From contig DASZOL010000046.1 of the NCBI GenBank assembly GCA_035550795.1, forward strand, positions 28,920 through 92,919: 64,000 bases of DNA, given 5' to 3'. The first letter of the stretch is position 1. Every line of letters begins with the position of its first letter. Position numbers and translations under genes: made by a program. Positions 1 through 8,150 of the stretch are shown one piece after another. The notes under the pieces were generated by a model. That model saw only the letters and a program-made list of their open reading frames with translations. It was not told the DNA's origin and did not search any database. Source of the DNA: DASRDR01 sp035550795. GTDB taxonomy: Bacteria; Methylomirabilota; Methylomirabilia; Rokubacteriales; DASRDR01.

Positions 1-98
1 GAAGTGACATCAAGCGGAGCGCCAAGAAGGAGTCCAAGGGGCGGGGGAAGTAACTCCGCCGGTCTCGGGGCACGCGGCGCCGCGGGGCGGAGCCTCGG

Positions 99-784
99 AT
101 GGCGCGGGTCCGGATCCTCGCCGGTGACGCGGCGGTCCTGCTGTGGTGCGCCGGATGCCTCGCCCGACCGCACCCGTCCGCGGTGCCGCCCGAGGCTGCC
201 TCCGTCCGCACGGTCGCACACCGGTGCCGCGACCACACAGGGTTCGCGTGTCAACGCCCGCCGCCGGCACGCGCGCGAGACTGGAGGGACTCCCGGCGGG
301 GCCGCTCACCCTGCCGATCGTGCCCTCGGGCTCCGGTAGGAAGTACTCCGACGGGACGACGACCTACTGGTCCAGAGGGACCGAGAGCACGCTCGAGATC
401 GCCGGCCAGAGCCGGCGCGCTTGCGTGGTCATCGCCGATCCCGGCACGCTTCCGGGAAGCCGCTGGCGTCTCGTCCGGATCGAGTCGATGGACGGCACCC
501 AGGCCGTTCCGGACAGCCGGTCACGGTACACCCTCGAATTCGGGGCCCCCGGCGCCCTCGCGGGCCGCGCCGACTGCAATCGGCTGAGCGGCCGGGGGAC
601 GGCCTCGGCGAGTCACTGTCGCTCGGGCCGCTCGCGACGACCCGCGCAATGTGTCCCCCGGCTCCCTCGCCGACGGTACGTCCGCTCGCTCGAGGCCGCG
701 GCACGTGGATGGTGGTCGGCGGTCGCCCTCGCCATCGCCATGAAGCTGGACGCCCGGCTCCTGCACTTCGAGCCGGTGCCGTGA
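99..784 (+). pseudogene. MliC-META domain lipoprotein, frameshifted
   Basis: Pieces of one protein lie in different frames. An N-terminal hydrophobic leader ending in a Cys (lipobox-like AGC) starts at 99. An MliC-type region follows around 280-420 (GRKYSDGTTTYWSRGTE, as in lysozyme inhibitors). A META/HslJ-like region follows around 465-784 (WRLVRIES, LAGRADCN, then LATTRAMCP in another frame, and a C-terminus LHFEPVP). At least two or three frame changes are needed to join them, near 240, 595 and 650-720. Intact relatives are periplasmic lipoproteins that inhibit C-type lysozyme or respond to stress. The gene is either decayed or the assembly carries indels here; read data would decide. Confidence 0.6.
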
Positions 785-906
785 GGCGCGGCTGATCCGC
801 CCCGCGTACGCCCGGCCGCCTGCGGCAGCCTCCGACTGATCGCCGATCCGTGCGACCGGCGGCGCCCGGCGCGGACGCCGGGCGCGTCGGCGGCCGTAGT
901 CGTCCC

Positions 907-1197
907 CTAGCCGATGCGCTCCGAGCGGGTGACGTCGAGAGGATGGTCGACCAGCGGCTCCACGCGCTCGAGGAAGCGCACCGTGTGCGGCAAGCCAGCG
1001 TGATGCTCGAACGCCGCTTCGTCCTTCCAGCGCGAATGAACGTAGAACAGCTGCGGGTCGCGAACCGACCGGAACGCGTGAATCCTCAGGCAGCCCGGCT
1101 CCTCGCGCGAAGGCGCGAGGACCTCACGCAATGCGTCAGCCACGGCGCCCTCGTTGCCGCGCCGGGCGTGAAAGCGCGCGAAGACGAACAGCTCCAT
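907..1197 (-). CDS. Antibiotic biosynthesis monooxygenase (ABM)/YgiN-like protein
   Basis: A 96-residue ferredoxin-like alpha/beta protein. It opens MELFVFARFHARRG, continues with a LREVLAPSREEPGCLRI helix-strand, and carries the family core FYVHSRWKDEAAFEHH near residues 50-66. Length and layout match ABM (YgiN, quinol monooxygenase-like) dimers that act on quinones or aromatic polyketides without a cofactor. The ATG is preceded by GAGGAG at good spacing. It stands alone on the minus strand, so no substrate can be deduced from context. Confidence 0.88.
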   Translation of the reverse strand: MELFVFARFHARRGNEGAVADALREVLAPSREEPGCLRIHAFRSVRDPQLFYVHSRWKDEAAFEHHAGLPHTVRFLERVEPLVDHPLDVTRSERIG

Positions 1198-1642
1198 GCG
1201 CGTCTCCTCTCGGCAGCCCCTGGTGTCTGGGCGCTCCGGTGCGCAGCGGCGGCGAGCACGTGCGAGCCGGCCCGCGCTCCGCCGCGCAGCGCCGCGGGGC
1301 CGTCAGCCCGATCCGGCTTCACCCGGCGACCTCGTCCACGATCATCCGGAAGGACGGCTCGCTGACCTCGCCCTGCGTGAGAAGCGCCGGACGGAAGAAG
1401 CGGGCCAGCGCGCGAAGGTCGAGTGTCCGTGATTCCGGATCGCGGTCCTCGTCACGGGCTGCGCCGAGGGGTGGTGGAGTACAGATCGACTCCGTTGATC
1501 ACGCCGCTTTGCATGCGACTCCCGCGGAGGAAGGCTCACCGACCCCGGGCTCGGGCACAGGATATCCAGGACGCACGGATGAGGGCAAACGCGGCGCGCC
1601 GGGGCGGCCAGGCCCCGGCCGGATCGCTGCGGCGGAGTCCGG
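1198..1642. other. Gap with a possible gene fragment
   Basis: No complete gene. On the minus strand about 1321-1480 can be read as the C-terminal end of an unidentified protein (ARFFRPALLTQGEVSEPSF, ending at 1321 with TGA), but the frame is closed upstream by a stop near 1500. It is probably a remnant; the family is not recognised. Confidence 0.3.
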
Positions 1643-2053
1643 TTACCCCCCGGTCTCGGGGACGGTCATGACCTCCAGCAGGTGGCCGTAGGGGTCCGCG
1701 AAGTAGAAGCCCCGCCCCCCGCGCCGCGTGTTGATCCGGCCGTCAGCGTGGCGGTCGGGCTCGCTGCCGTAAGGGATTCCGTTGGCCTTCACCCGGCTGA
1801 AGATCGCGTCGAACTCCGCGTCGCTCACGTGGAACGCGTAGTGGTGGCTTCGGCCCGCCCCGGGGTCGAAGCCCGGGCCACCCCACGGTTCCGGCTCGTC
1901 GGCGAAGTCGAGGGTCAGGCTCTCGTTGACCTGCACTTGCGCGAAGTGACCGGGGTCCGGCTTGACGGTCAAGCCGAAGATCTGGGCGAAGAACTCGGCG
2001 GAGGCCAGCCGGTCCTTCGCCGGCACGATCGTGTGATCCAGGCGCATCGTCAT
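1643..2053 (-). CDS. VOC (glyoxalase/bleomycin resistance) family protein
   Basis: 136 residues. It starts MTMRLDHTIVPAKD and shows the paired beta-alpha-beta-beta-beta modules of the vicinal-oxygen-chelate fold: first strand with LDHTIV, mid-protein HHYAFHVSD, and a C-terminal GFYFADPYGHLLEVMT in which the final Glu is a usual metal ligand. The ATG at 2053 is preceded by GGAGGG; the frame is open further upstream but only as a shadow. Family members are metal-dependent isomerases, dioxygenases or antibiotic-binding proteins; the substrate is unknown. Confidence 0.9.
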   Translation of the reverse strand: MTMRLDHTIVPAKDRLASAEFFAQIFGLTVKPDPGHFAQVQVNESLTLDFADEPEPWGGPGFDPGAGRSHHYAFHVSDAEFDAIFSRVKANGIPYGSEPDRHADGRINTRRGGRGFYFADPYGHLLEVMTVPETGG

Positions 2054-2495
2054 GCCCTCCCTCCAGATTTCCGGGGCGCTGCGTCGTGCGCGAGGAGTCG
2101 GCCGCGGCCCCGCCACAAGCCCGACCAGCTCGGCGAGCGACGAGACCGCCGCTCCCATGAGCACCGCCAGTCCGCCCATCCCCCCAGACCGACTGTCGCG
2201 AATGCGAACGGAAACTCGATCGTATCCTCGACTCGTCACCCTACCTTCACTCGACACCGGACGGGCGCCGACGTGAAACGCCGGGCTCGCCCGACAGGCG
2301 GGGATGGGCCCGGCCCGCAAGGGGCGCCGAAGGGCGGCCTCGAACGCCATAAACAGCCGAACCACGGGTACGATCGAGCCGCCGCTTCCTCCGGCCACCG
2401 CGCGGACCCGCATCGCCGCGGGATCGCCGGGATCCACGCCGGGAGCGAGGGGAGGGGCCGCGAGCGCACCGGCGGCCGCCTCCCCTGGCCGCCGG
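2054..2495. other. Intergenic stretch, nothing recognised
   Basis: About 440 bases between two VOC genes. Open frames here are composition shadows; no domain, RNA or clear promoter was seen. Confidence 0.5.
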
Positions 2496-2891
2496 TCAGG
2501 CGGCCTTCTCGTCCGTCTGCCAGATCCCGAAGACGTTGCCCTCCGTGTCCTTCAGCCACGCGAACCAGCCCATCCCCTTCACCGGCGTCTTCGGCATGAC
2601 CTGATCGGCGCCGAGGTTCTGTGCCTTCTTCGCGTAGTCGTCGACGCTCTCGACGCTGATGTAGTTCACGGGCGGGTGCTCGGGATGCTGTCGGCGCGTC
2701 AGGCCACCGTTCACGCCCGGGCGAATCGCCTGGCCCTTCTCGTTCGTCGGAACCGTCGAGACCATCCAGTACTCGGGCGCCCCCGGGGACTCCCACTTCT
2801 GGATCGTCCAGCCGAAGAGCTCGCGGTAGAACTTCGTCGCCCGCTCGGGGTTGTCCGCCGGAACCTCGAAGTGAACGATCGTGTGGTCCAT
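2496..2891 (-). CDS. VOC family protein, CFP-30/PhnB-like
   Basis: 131 residues. It starts MDHTIVHFEVPADNPERA, then FYRELFGWTIQKW, typical of VOC proteins that begin with a His ligand strand and an ERATKFY helix. The C-terminus (GNVFGIWQTDEKAA) is the usual last strand. It begins 12 bases after the stop of the YCII gene, with AGGAGG before the ATG, so the two genes are almost certainly co-transcribed. YCII and VOC genes are commonly paired, often beside an ECF sigma factor, but no sigma gene is present here. Substrate unknown. Confidence 0.92.
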   Translation of the reverse strand: MDHTIVHFEVPADNPERATKFYRELFGWTIQKWESPGAPEYWMVSTVPTNEKGQAIRPGVNGGLTRRQHPEHPPVNYISVESVDDYAKKAQNLGADQVMPKTPVKGMGWFAWLKDTEGNVFGIWQTDEKAA

Positions 2892-2903
2892 GGTCCGATC
2901 CTC

Positions 2904-3335
2904 CTATCGCTTGACGGTGTCTCGCCGCTGCTTGTCGCGCCATGCTTGCTCGCGCGGGACGTCCTCGGGAGCAAGGATCTCGGGCGGGAAGTCCGACGCC
3001 TCGAACACCTGCCGCACCTCGACCTGTTCGCCGTCCGTGAAGGGGATGCGGGAGGCCCAGTCGAGCGCCTCGTCCTTCGACTTCGCCCGGATCAGCCAGA
3101 AGCCGGCGAGCAGCTCCTTCGTCTCGGCGAACGGCCCGTCGGTCACGGTGCGCTGCCGTCCCGAGAACTTGACGCGGGCGCCCTTCGCGCTGGCGTGGAG
3201 CCCCTCGGCCGCGAGCAGCACGCCGGCCTTCGCCATCTCGTCGTTGAATTTCCCCATCGCAGCAACCAGCTCCTTGCTCGGAAGGACGCCCGCCTCCGAT
3301 TCCTTGTTGGCCTTGACCAGCATCATGAAACGCAC
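2904..3335 (-). CDS. YCII-related domain protein
   Basis: 143 residues from a GTG start (VRFMMLVKANKESEAG), preceded by GGAGAG. It has the DGPFAETKELLAGFWLI motif of the DGPF/YCII family, where the Asp and a His/Glu pair near the core have been proposed to be catalytic. Some relatives are dehydrochlorinases; most have no known reaction. The long C-terminal tail (REQAWRDKQRRDTVKR) is charged. First gene of a two-gene operon with the VOC protein at 2496-2891. Confidence 0.9.
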   Translation of the reverse strand: MRFMMLVKANKESEAGVLPSKELVAAMGKFNDEMAKAGVLLAAEGLHASAKGARVKFSGRQRTVTDGPFAETKELLAGFWLIRAKSKDEALDWASRIPFTDGEQVEVRQVFEASDFPPEILAPEDVPREQAWRDKQRRDTVKR

Positions 3336-3692
3336 GGTCACCTCTCCTTCCGGCCAGCCAGCGGCGCAGGGCGTCAGCCGCGGCCCGGCCCCCCTTCCGT
3401 GTGGTCGAATGGGCCGGGTCGAGCTCGACGTCCGGCCACGCGGGAGGTCGCCGGATGGCCCGGGGCCCGGCACCCGGGGCGTGCGGAGAGTCGGGAACGG
3501 CGTCTCGGCCGCGCCCTCTCGAACCGAAGTAGTCGCCTTTTCTGCTTACACCCGGGATGGTCAAGGGTCAAATCGGATGACCGGGCATTTCTGACGCGGG
3601 CGTTTCACTTCGAAACGATCCCGCCGCTTCCCGCGGCGGGACGCCGCCGCGGCGCGCGGAGGCCGGGCGCTCCGGCGGGGCGGATGCCGTGA
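3336..3692. other. Intergenic stretch, nothing recognised
   Basis: About 350 bases upstream of the YCII operon. It should contain that operon's promoter, but no convincing -35/-10 pair was found. Open frames are shadows. Confidence 0.4.
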
Positions 3693-5156
3693 TCAGCTCC
3701 GGTGACCGGACTCCTTCGCTTCCGCCCGGGCGCGGCGGCGGAGCCCATACCCTCGGTACAGCAGGGCGCCGGCGATCCACGCGGCGACCGCCGCCATCGG
3801 GTACGCGGCCAGCCGCGGAAACAGGGCAACCAGAGCGCCGACGACCAGCAGCAGCACCGCGGCCGCGATCATGATGCGGGCCTCGACGGGTTCCAGCACG
3901 CGGCGATCGGCGATCGCGGCGCCGACCGTGCTGCCGATGCGCAGGAGCCCCGCGGCCGCCCGCCCGCCGCTGCCGCCGGCCCGCGGCATCGTCTGATCGC
4001 TCGGCCGGCGCGGCGCCTGGATCCTGTGCCGGCGGTCCAGGACCACCTCGGTCGAGTTCGTCAAGTCGTCGAGGTACATCGCCTCCATGAGGTCCGCGAA
4101 CCCCCGGTCCTCGACGACGACGTCGAGCTCGTAGTTGCCGAGCCAGCTCGCGACGTTGAGGTTGGTCGAGCCGACGCGCCCCCAGGGCCCGTCCGCCACC
4201 GCCGTCTTCGCGTGCAGCATGGGGCCGTTCCACTCGAAGACACGCACTCCCGCCTCCAGCAGCGTCCGGTAGCCCGCGCGCGACAGCGGGCGGAGCAGCG
4301 GGATGTCGGTGCCGTTCGGCACCAGGAGCCGGACGTCGACCCCGTCGCGCGCGGCAGCCCGGAGCGCCTGCACGTAGGCGGTCATACCGGCGTAGTAAGC
4401 GTCGGTCAGCCAGAGCCGCTCCCGCGCGAGCGCGGCCACGAGCTGGTCCACCCGAAACAGGCCCGCCATGTTCGGCACCGTAGCGACGACGCGCACGGCC
4501 ACGTCGCCCGCGGGCCCCGCCGGATCCGGCGCCGCGACGCCGGCGTCGGGCAGCGGCTCGCCCATGAGGGCCCACATCTGTGCAAACGCCCGCTCGATAT
4601 CGAGCACGGCCGGCCCCTGGACTTCGATGCCAGTATCGCGCCACGGCGGGATGCCGCGGGCCGGATCACCCACCCATGCCTGTCCCACGCACAGGCCGGT
4701 CACGAAGCCGACCGTGCCGTCGACGGCCAGCATCTTCCGGTGGTCGCGGCTGAGCCACCCGAAGGGACTGGCCGGGCTTGGCGCGTTGTAGCAGCGCACC
4801 TCGACGCCGCCCGCACGGAGCCGGCTCCAGAATCCGCGCGAGGTCTTGCCGAATCCTCCCATCCAGTCGTAGATCAGGCGCACGCGCACGCCGTCGCGGG
4901 CCCTGGCGATCAGGGCGCGCGCGAACTGCGCGCCGACGTCGTCATCGTGGATGATGTAGCTCTCGAAGTGGATGGTCCGGGTCGCCCGGGCGATCGCGTC
5001 GAGCCAGGCCGGATAGTTCTCCCGCGCGTCCTTCAGCAGGCGGACGCGGTTCCCCGGGATGAGCGGCGCGCCGGCGGCCCGCGAGAACGCCTGCTCCGCG
5101 AGCGGCCGCATGGACGCGAGGGACTCTCGCTGCGGGGCCGTCTCGGGGTCCGTCAT
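3693..5156 (-). CDS. Phospholipase D/cardiolipin synthase-like protein
   Basis: 487 residues with two HKD (HxKxxxxD) motifs. The first is HRKMLAVDG near residue 145, the second HAKTAVADG near residue 315, followed by GSTNLNVASW. This is the two-domain architecture of bacterial cardiolipin synthases (ClsB type). They join two phosphatidylglycerols, or phosphatidylglycerol and phosphatidylethanolamine, at the inner membrane. Unusually, the membrane segments are at the C-terminus: two hydrophobic stretches around residues 425-475. The ATG at 5156 gives a soluble N-terminus; an upstream in-frame extension is possible but has no domain support. Transcribed divergently from the P-type ATPase. Confidence 0.88.
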   Translation of the reverse strand: MTDPETAPQRESLASMRPLAEQAFSRAAGAPLIPGNRVRLLKDARENYPAWLDAIARATRTIHFESYIIHDDDVGAQFARALIARARDGVRVRLIYDWMGGFGKTSRGFWSRLRAGGVEVRCYNAPSPASPFGWLSRDHRKMLAVDGTVGFVTGLCVGQAWVGDPARGIPPWRDTGIEVQGPAVLDIERAFAQMWALMGEPLPDAGVAAPDPAGPAGDVAVRVVATVPNMAGLFRVDQLVAALARERLWLTDAYYAGMTAYVQALRAAARDGVDVRLLVPNGTDIPLLRPLSRAGYRTLLEAGVRVFEWNGPMLHAKTAVADGPWGRVGSTNLNVASWLGNYELDVVVEDRGFADLMEAMYLDDLTNSTEVVLDRRHRIQAPRRPSDQTMPRAGGSGGRAAAGLLRIGSTVGAAIADRRVLEPVEARIMIAAAVLLLVVGALVALFPRLAAYPMAAVAAWIAGALLYRGYGLRRRARAEAKESGHRS

Positions 5157-5275
5157 GGGGGCTCGAGCGTCACGCCGGTAACGAATGGTAGCATGCAGGT
5201 ACGCCCTTGCGCCGCCGGACCGCAGCGCGGCGCCGGGCGTCACGACATGCGGCTGTCAGCGCACGGGGTCGACCG

Positions 5276-8131
5276 GTGAGCGGCGCGCCGCCAGCGTCCG
5301 AGACGGACCCCTACCGGCAGCCGGTCGACGCCGTCCTGGCGGCGCTCGGCACCGACGCGCGGCTCGGCCTGGGCGAGGCGGAGGCGCGGGCCCGGCTCGA
5401 GCGCTACGGCCGGAACGAGCTGGCCGCGGAGAAGCCGGTTCCCGCCTGGCGGAAGCTCCTCGCGCAGTTCCACGACGCGCTCGTCATCCTGCTGCTCGTC
5501 GCCACCGCGATCTCGGCCGGGCTCTGGCTGGTCGAGCGCGACTCGGCGCTGCCGTACGAGGCGATCGCCATCCTGGCAGTCGTGGTGCTCAACGCGCTCA
5601 TGGGCTACGCGCAGCAGGCGAAGGCGGAGCAGGCCGTGGCGGCGCTGCGCCGGATGTCCGCGGCGCACGCCCACGTCGTGCGGGGCGGCGTGCGGAAGAG
5701 CATCGCGGCGGCCGAGGTCGTGCCCGGGGACATCCTCCTCGTCGAGGAGGGCGACACGGTGGCCGCCGACGCGCGGGTAATTCAGTCGACGGCGCTCCAG
5801 ACCGCGGAGGCCGCGCTCACCGGCGAGAGCCTCCCGGTCTCGAAGGACACCGATCCGATCGGGGCAGAGGTCGGCCTGGGCGACCGTCACAACATGGTCT
5901 ACGCCGGGACGACGGCGACGTACGGGCGCGGCACCGCGGTGGTCACCGCGACGGGCATGCAGACCCAGATGGGCCACATCGCCGGGATGCTGAAGGAGGC
6001 CCCGGCCGAGACCACGCCGCTCCAGCGGGAGCTCGCCCGCGTCGGCAGGCTGCTGGGAATCATCGTCCTCGTCATCGCCGCGGTGATGATCGCCACGATC
6101 CTCCTCACCGAGGAGGTGCGCGGGATCGCGGGGCTCTTCGACGTGTTCATCCTGGGCGTGGCGCTCGCGGTCGCCGCGGTCCCGGAAGGCCTGCCGGCCG
6201 TGGTGACGGCCGTGCTGGCCCTCGGCGTGCAGCGCATGGCGAAGCGCAACGCGATCGTGCGCCATCTCGCGGCGGTCGAGACCCTGGGCTCGGCGACCGT
6301 CATCGCCTCCGACAAGACCGGGACCTTGACCCGGAACGAGATGTCGGTCCGGGTGGTCGTGACGGCCAGCGGGCGGGTGCGCCTGAGCGGCACGGGCTAC
6401 GCCCCCGAGGGCGACGTGAGCCGGGACCGGGGCCGCGAGGCCGGCGACGGTCGGGCCGGCGCCGTCGACGGCGCACTCCGGATCGAGCTGGAGCGGGCGC
6501 TCGCCGCCGGCGACCGCGCCAACAACGCCGTCCTGCAGGAGCGGGGCGGCCGGTGGACGGTGCAGGGCGACCCCACCGAGGGGGCGCTGGTCGTCGCGGC
6601 GCGCAAGGCCGGGCTCGAGGACGAAGCCCTCGACGCGCGCTTCGCGCGCGTGGGCGAGGTGCCGTTCTCGTCCGAGCGCAAGCTGATGACGACGATTCAC
6701 ACGGATGCCCAGCGGCGGGAGCGCGTGCTCGTCTTCACCAAGGGCGCGCCGGACGTGCTGCTCGGTCGCTGCTCGCGCGAGCTGGTCGGCGAGGACACGA
6801 GATCGCTCGACGACGGGCGGCGCGCCGAGATCCTGAGGGCCAACGAGGAGCTCGCCGGAGAGGCCCTGCGCACGCTCGGCGTCGCCTTCCGCCCGCTGCC
6901 CGCCGACGCCCTCCAGGCCGCCGAGCTCGACGAGAGCCTCGAGCAGGACCTCGTGTTCGCCGGCCTGATCGGCATGATCGACCCGCCGCGCCCGGAGGCC
7001 AGGGACGCGGTGGCCCGCACGAAGGCGGCCGGGATCCGGCCGGTGATGATCACGGGCGATCACCCCGTCACCGCCGCCATCATCGCCGGCGAGCTCAGCA
7101 TCGCCGCCGACGGGCGGGTCGTCACCGGGGCCGAGCTCGAGAGGATGCCCGAGGAGGCGCTGGGCCGGACGGTCCGCGAGGTGTCAGTCTACGCGCGGGT
7201 CAACCCCGACCACAAGCTGCGCATCGTGAAGGCGCTCAGGCGCGGCGGCGCCGTCGTGGCGATGACCGGGGACGGCGTGAACGACGCCCCCGCGCTGAAG
7301 ACGGCCGACATCGGCGTGGCGATGGGTATCACGGGCACGGACGTGTCCAAGGAAGCCGCGGACATCGTGCTGGCGGACGACAACTTCGCGTCGATCGTCG
7401 CGGCGGTTGAAGAGGGTCGCGCGATCTTCGCGAACATCCGAAGCTTCCTGCGCTACCTGCTGTCGTCGAACATCGGCGAAGTGATGACGATGTTCCTCGG
7501 CGTCCTGCTGGCGGACGTCATCGGCCTGACGGCGGCCGGGGGCGGCGGCGTGGTGCTGCCGCTGCTGGCGACGCACATCCTCTGGGTCAACCTGGTGACG
7601 GACGGCGCGCCGGCGCTCGCGCTGGGCGTGGACCCGGCGGCCCCGGGCGTGATGGCGAGGCCGCCGCGTCCTCCTGGCGAGGGAGTGATCACGCGGAGGA
7701 TGTGGGCGGGCATCCTCCAGGTCGGCGCGATCATAGCGGCCGGGACGCTGCTCGTGCTGGACGCGAGCTTGCCCGGCGGCCTGATCGAAGGCGGGCACGA
7801 CCTGCGCCACGCGCAGACCATGGCGTTCACCACGCTGGTCTTCTTCTCGCTCTTCACGGTCTTCGGCGCGCGCTCCGACGAGCGGAGCGCCTTCATCGGG
7901 CTCTTCTCGAACGCGTGGCTGTGGGGCGCGGTCCTGCTGGCACTCGTGCTGCAAGCGGCGGTGGTCCACGTCCCGTTCCTGCAGCAGGCGTTCTCGACCG
8001 TGAACCTCGGCGCAGGCGACTGGCTCGTCTGCGCGGCGGTGGGGAGCTCGGTGCTGTGGCTGCGCGAGCTGAGCAAGGCCCTGGCGCGCGCAAGGCGCCG
8101 CGGGAGCGCGGGGGGCCCGGGCGGACGGTGA
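5276..8131 (+). CDS. P-type cation-transporting ATPase (type II, Ca2+-ATPase-like)
   Basis: 951 residues from a GTG at 5276. Domains in order: cation ATPase N-terminal domain; TM1-2; actuator with LTGES near residue 181; TM4 with VPEGLP near 303 (the type IIA/IIB ion-site motif); phosphorylation site DKTGTLT near 346; nucleotide-binding domain; TGD and GDGVNDAP hinge near 665; and a C-terminal membrane domain with a TNLVTDG-like segment. It lacks heavy-metal domains and the CPC motif, so the ion is more likely Ca2+ or another hard cation than copper. Convergent with glgP. Confidence 0.93.
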   Translation: MSGAPPASETDPYRQPVDAVLAALGTDARLGLGEAEARARLERYGRNELAAEKPVPAWRKLLAQFHDALVILLLVATAISAGLWLVERDSALPYEAIAILAVVVLNALMGYAQQAKAEQAVAALRRMSAAHAHVVRGGVRKSIAAAEVVPGDILLVEEGDTVAADARVIQSTALQTAEAALTGESLPVSKDTDPIGAEVGLGDRHNMVYAGTTATYGRGTAVVTATGMQTQMGHIAGMLKEAPAETTPLQRELARVGRLLGIIVLVIAAVMIATILLTEEVRGIAGLFDVFILGVALAVAAVPEGLPAVVTAVLALGVQRMAKRNAIVRHLAAVETLGSATVIASDKTGTLTRNEMSVRVVVTASGRVRLSGTGYAPEGDVSRDRGREAGDGRAGAVDGALRIELERALAAGDRANNAVLQERGGRWTVQGDPTEGALVVAARKAGLEDEALDARFARVGEVPFSSERKLMTTIHTDAQRRERVLVFTKGAPDVLLGRCSRELVGEDTRSLDDGRRAEILRANEELAGEALRTLGVAFRPLPADALQAAELDESLEQDLVFAGLIGMIDPPRPEARDAVARTKAAGIRPVMITGDHPVTAAIIAGELSIAADGRVVTGAELERMPEEALGRTVREVSVYARVNPDHKLRIVKALRRGGAVVAMTGDGVNDAPALKTADIGVAMGITGTDVSKEAADIVLADDNFASIVAAVEEGRAIFANIRSFLRYLLSSNIGEVMTMFLGVLLADVIGLTAAGGGGVVLPLLATHILWVNLVTDGAPALALGVDPAAPGVMARPPRPPGEGVITRRMWAGILQVGAIIAAGTLLVLDASLPGGLIEGGHDLRHAQTMAFTTLVFFSLFTVFGARSDERSAFIGLFSNAWLWGAVLLALVLQAAVVHVPFLQQAFSTVNLGAGDWLVCAAVGSSVLWLRELSKALARARRRGSAGGPGGR

Positions 8132-8137
8132 CGCGAG

Positions 8138-8149
8138 GGGCCGCGGCCC
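8138..8149. terminator. GC palindrome between convergent genes
   Basis: The 12-base perfect palindrome GGGCCGCGGCCC fills most of the 19-base gap between two convergent stop codons. It has no U-tract, so termination is only suggested by position. Confidence 0.3.
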
Positions 8150-8150
8150 G

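Noticed and set aside
2304..3692. Long plus-strand open frame of 462 codons
   Set aside because: It runs antisense to the VOC and YCII genes and has Arg/Pro/Gly-rich composition without any domain, as expected for a high-GC shadow.
5185..7410. Plus-strand open frame of 741 codons overlapping the P-type ATPase
   Set aside because: Composed almost only of Arg, Gly, Ala and Pro; it is the +1 frame of the ATPase.
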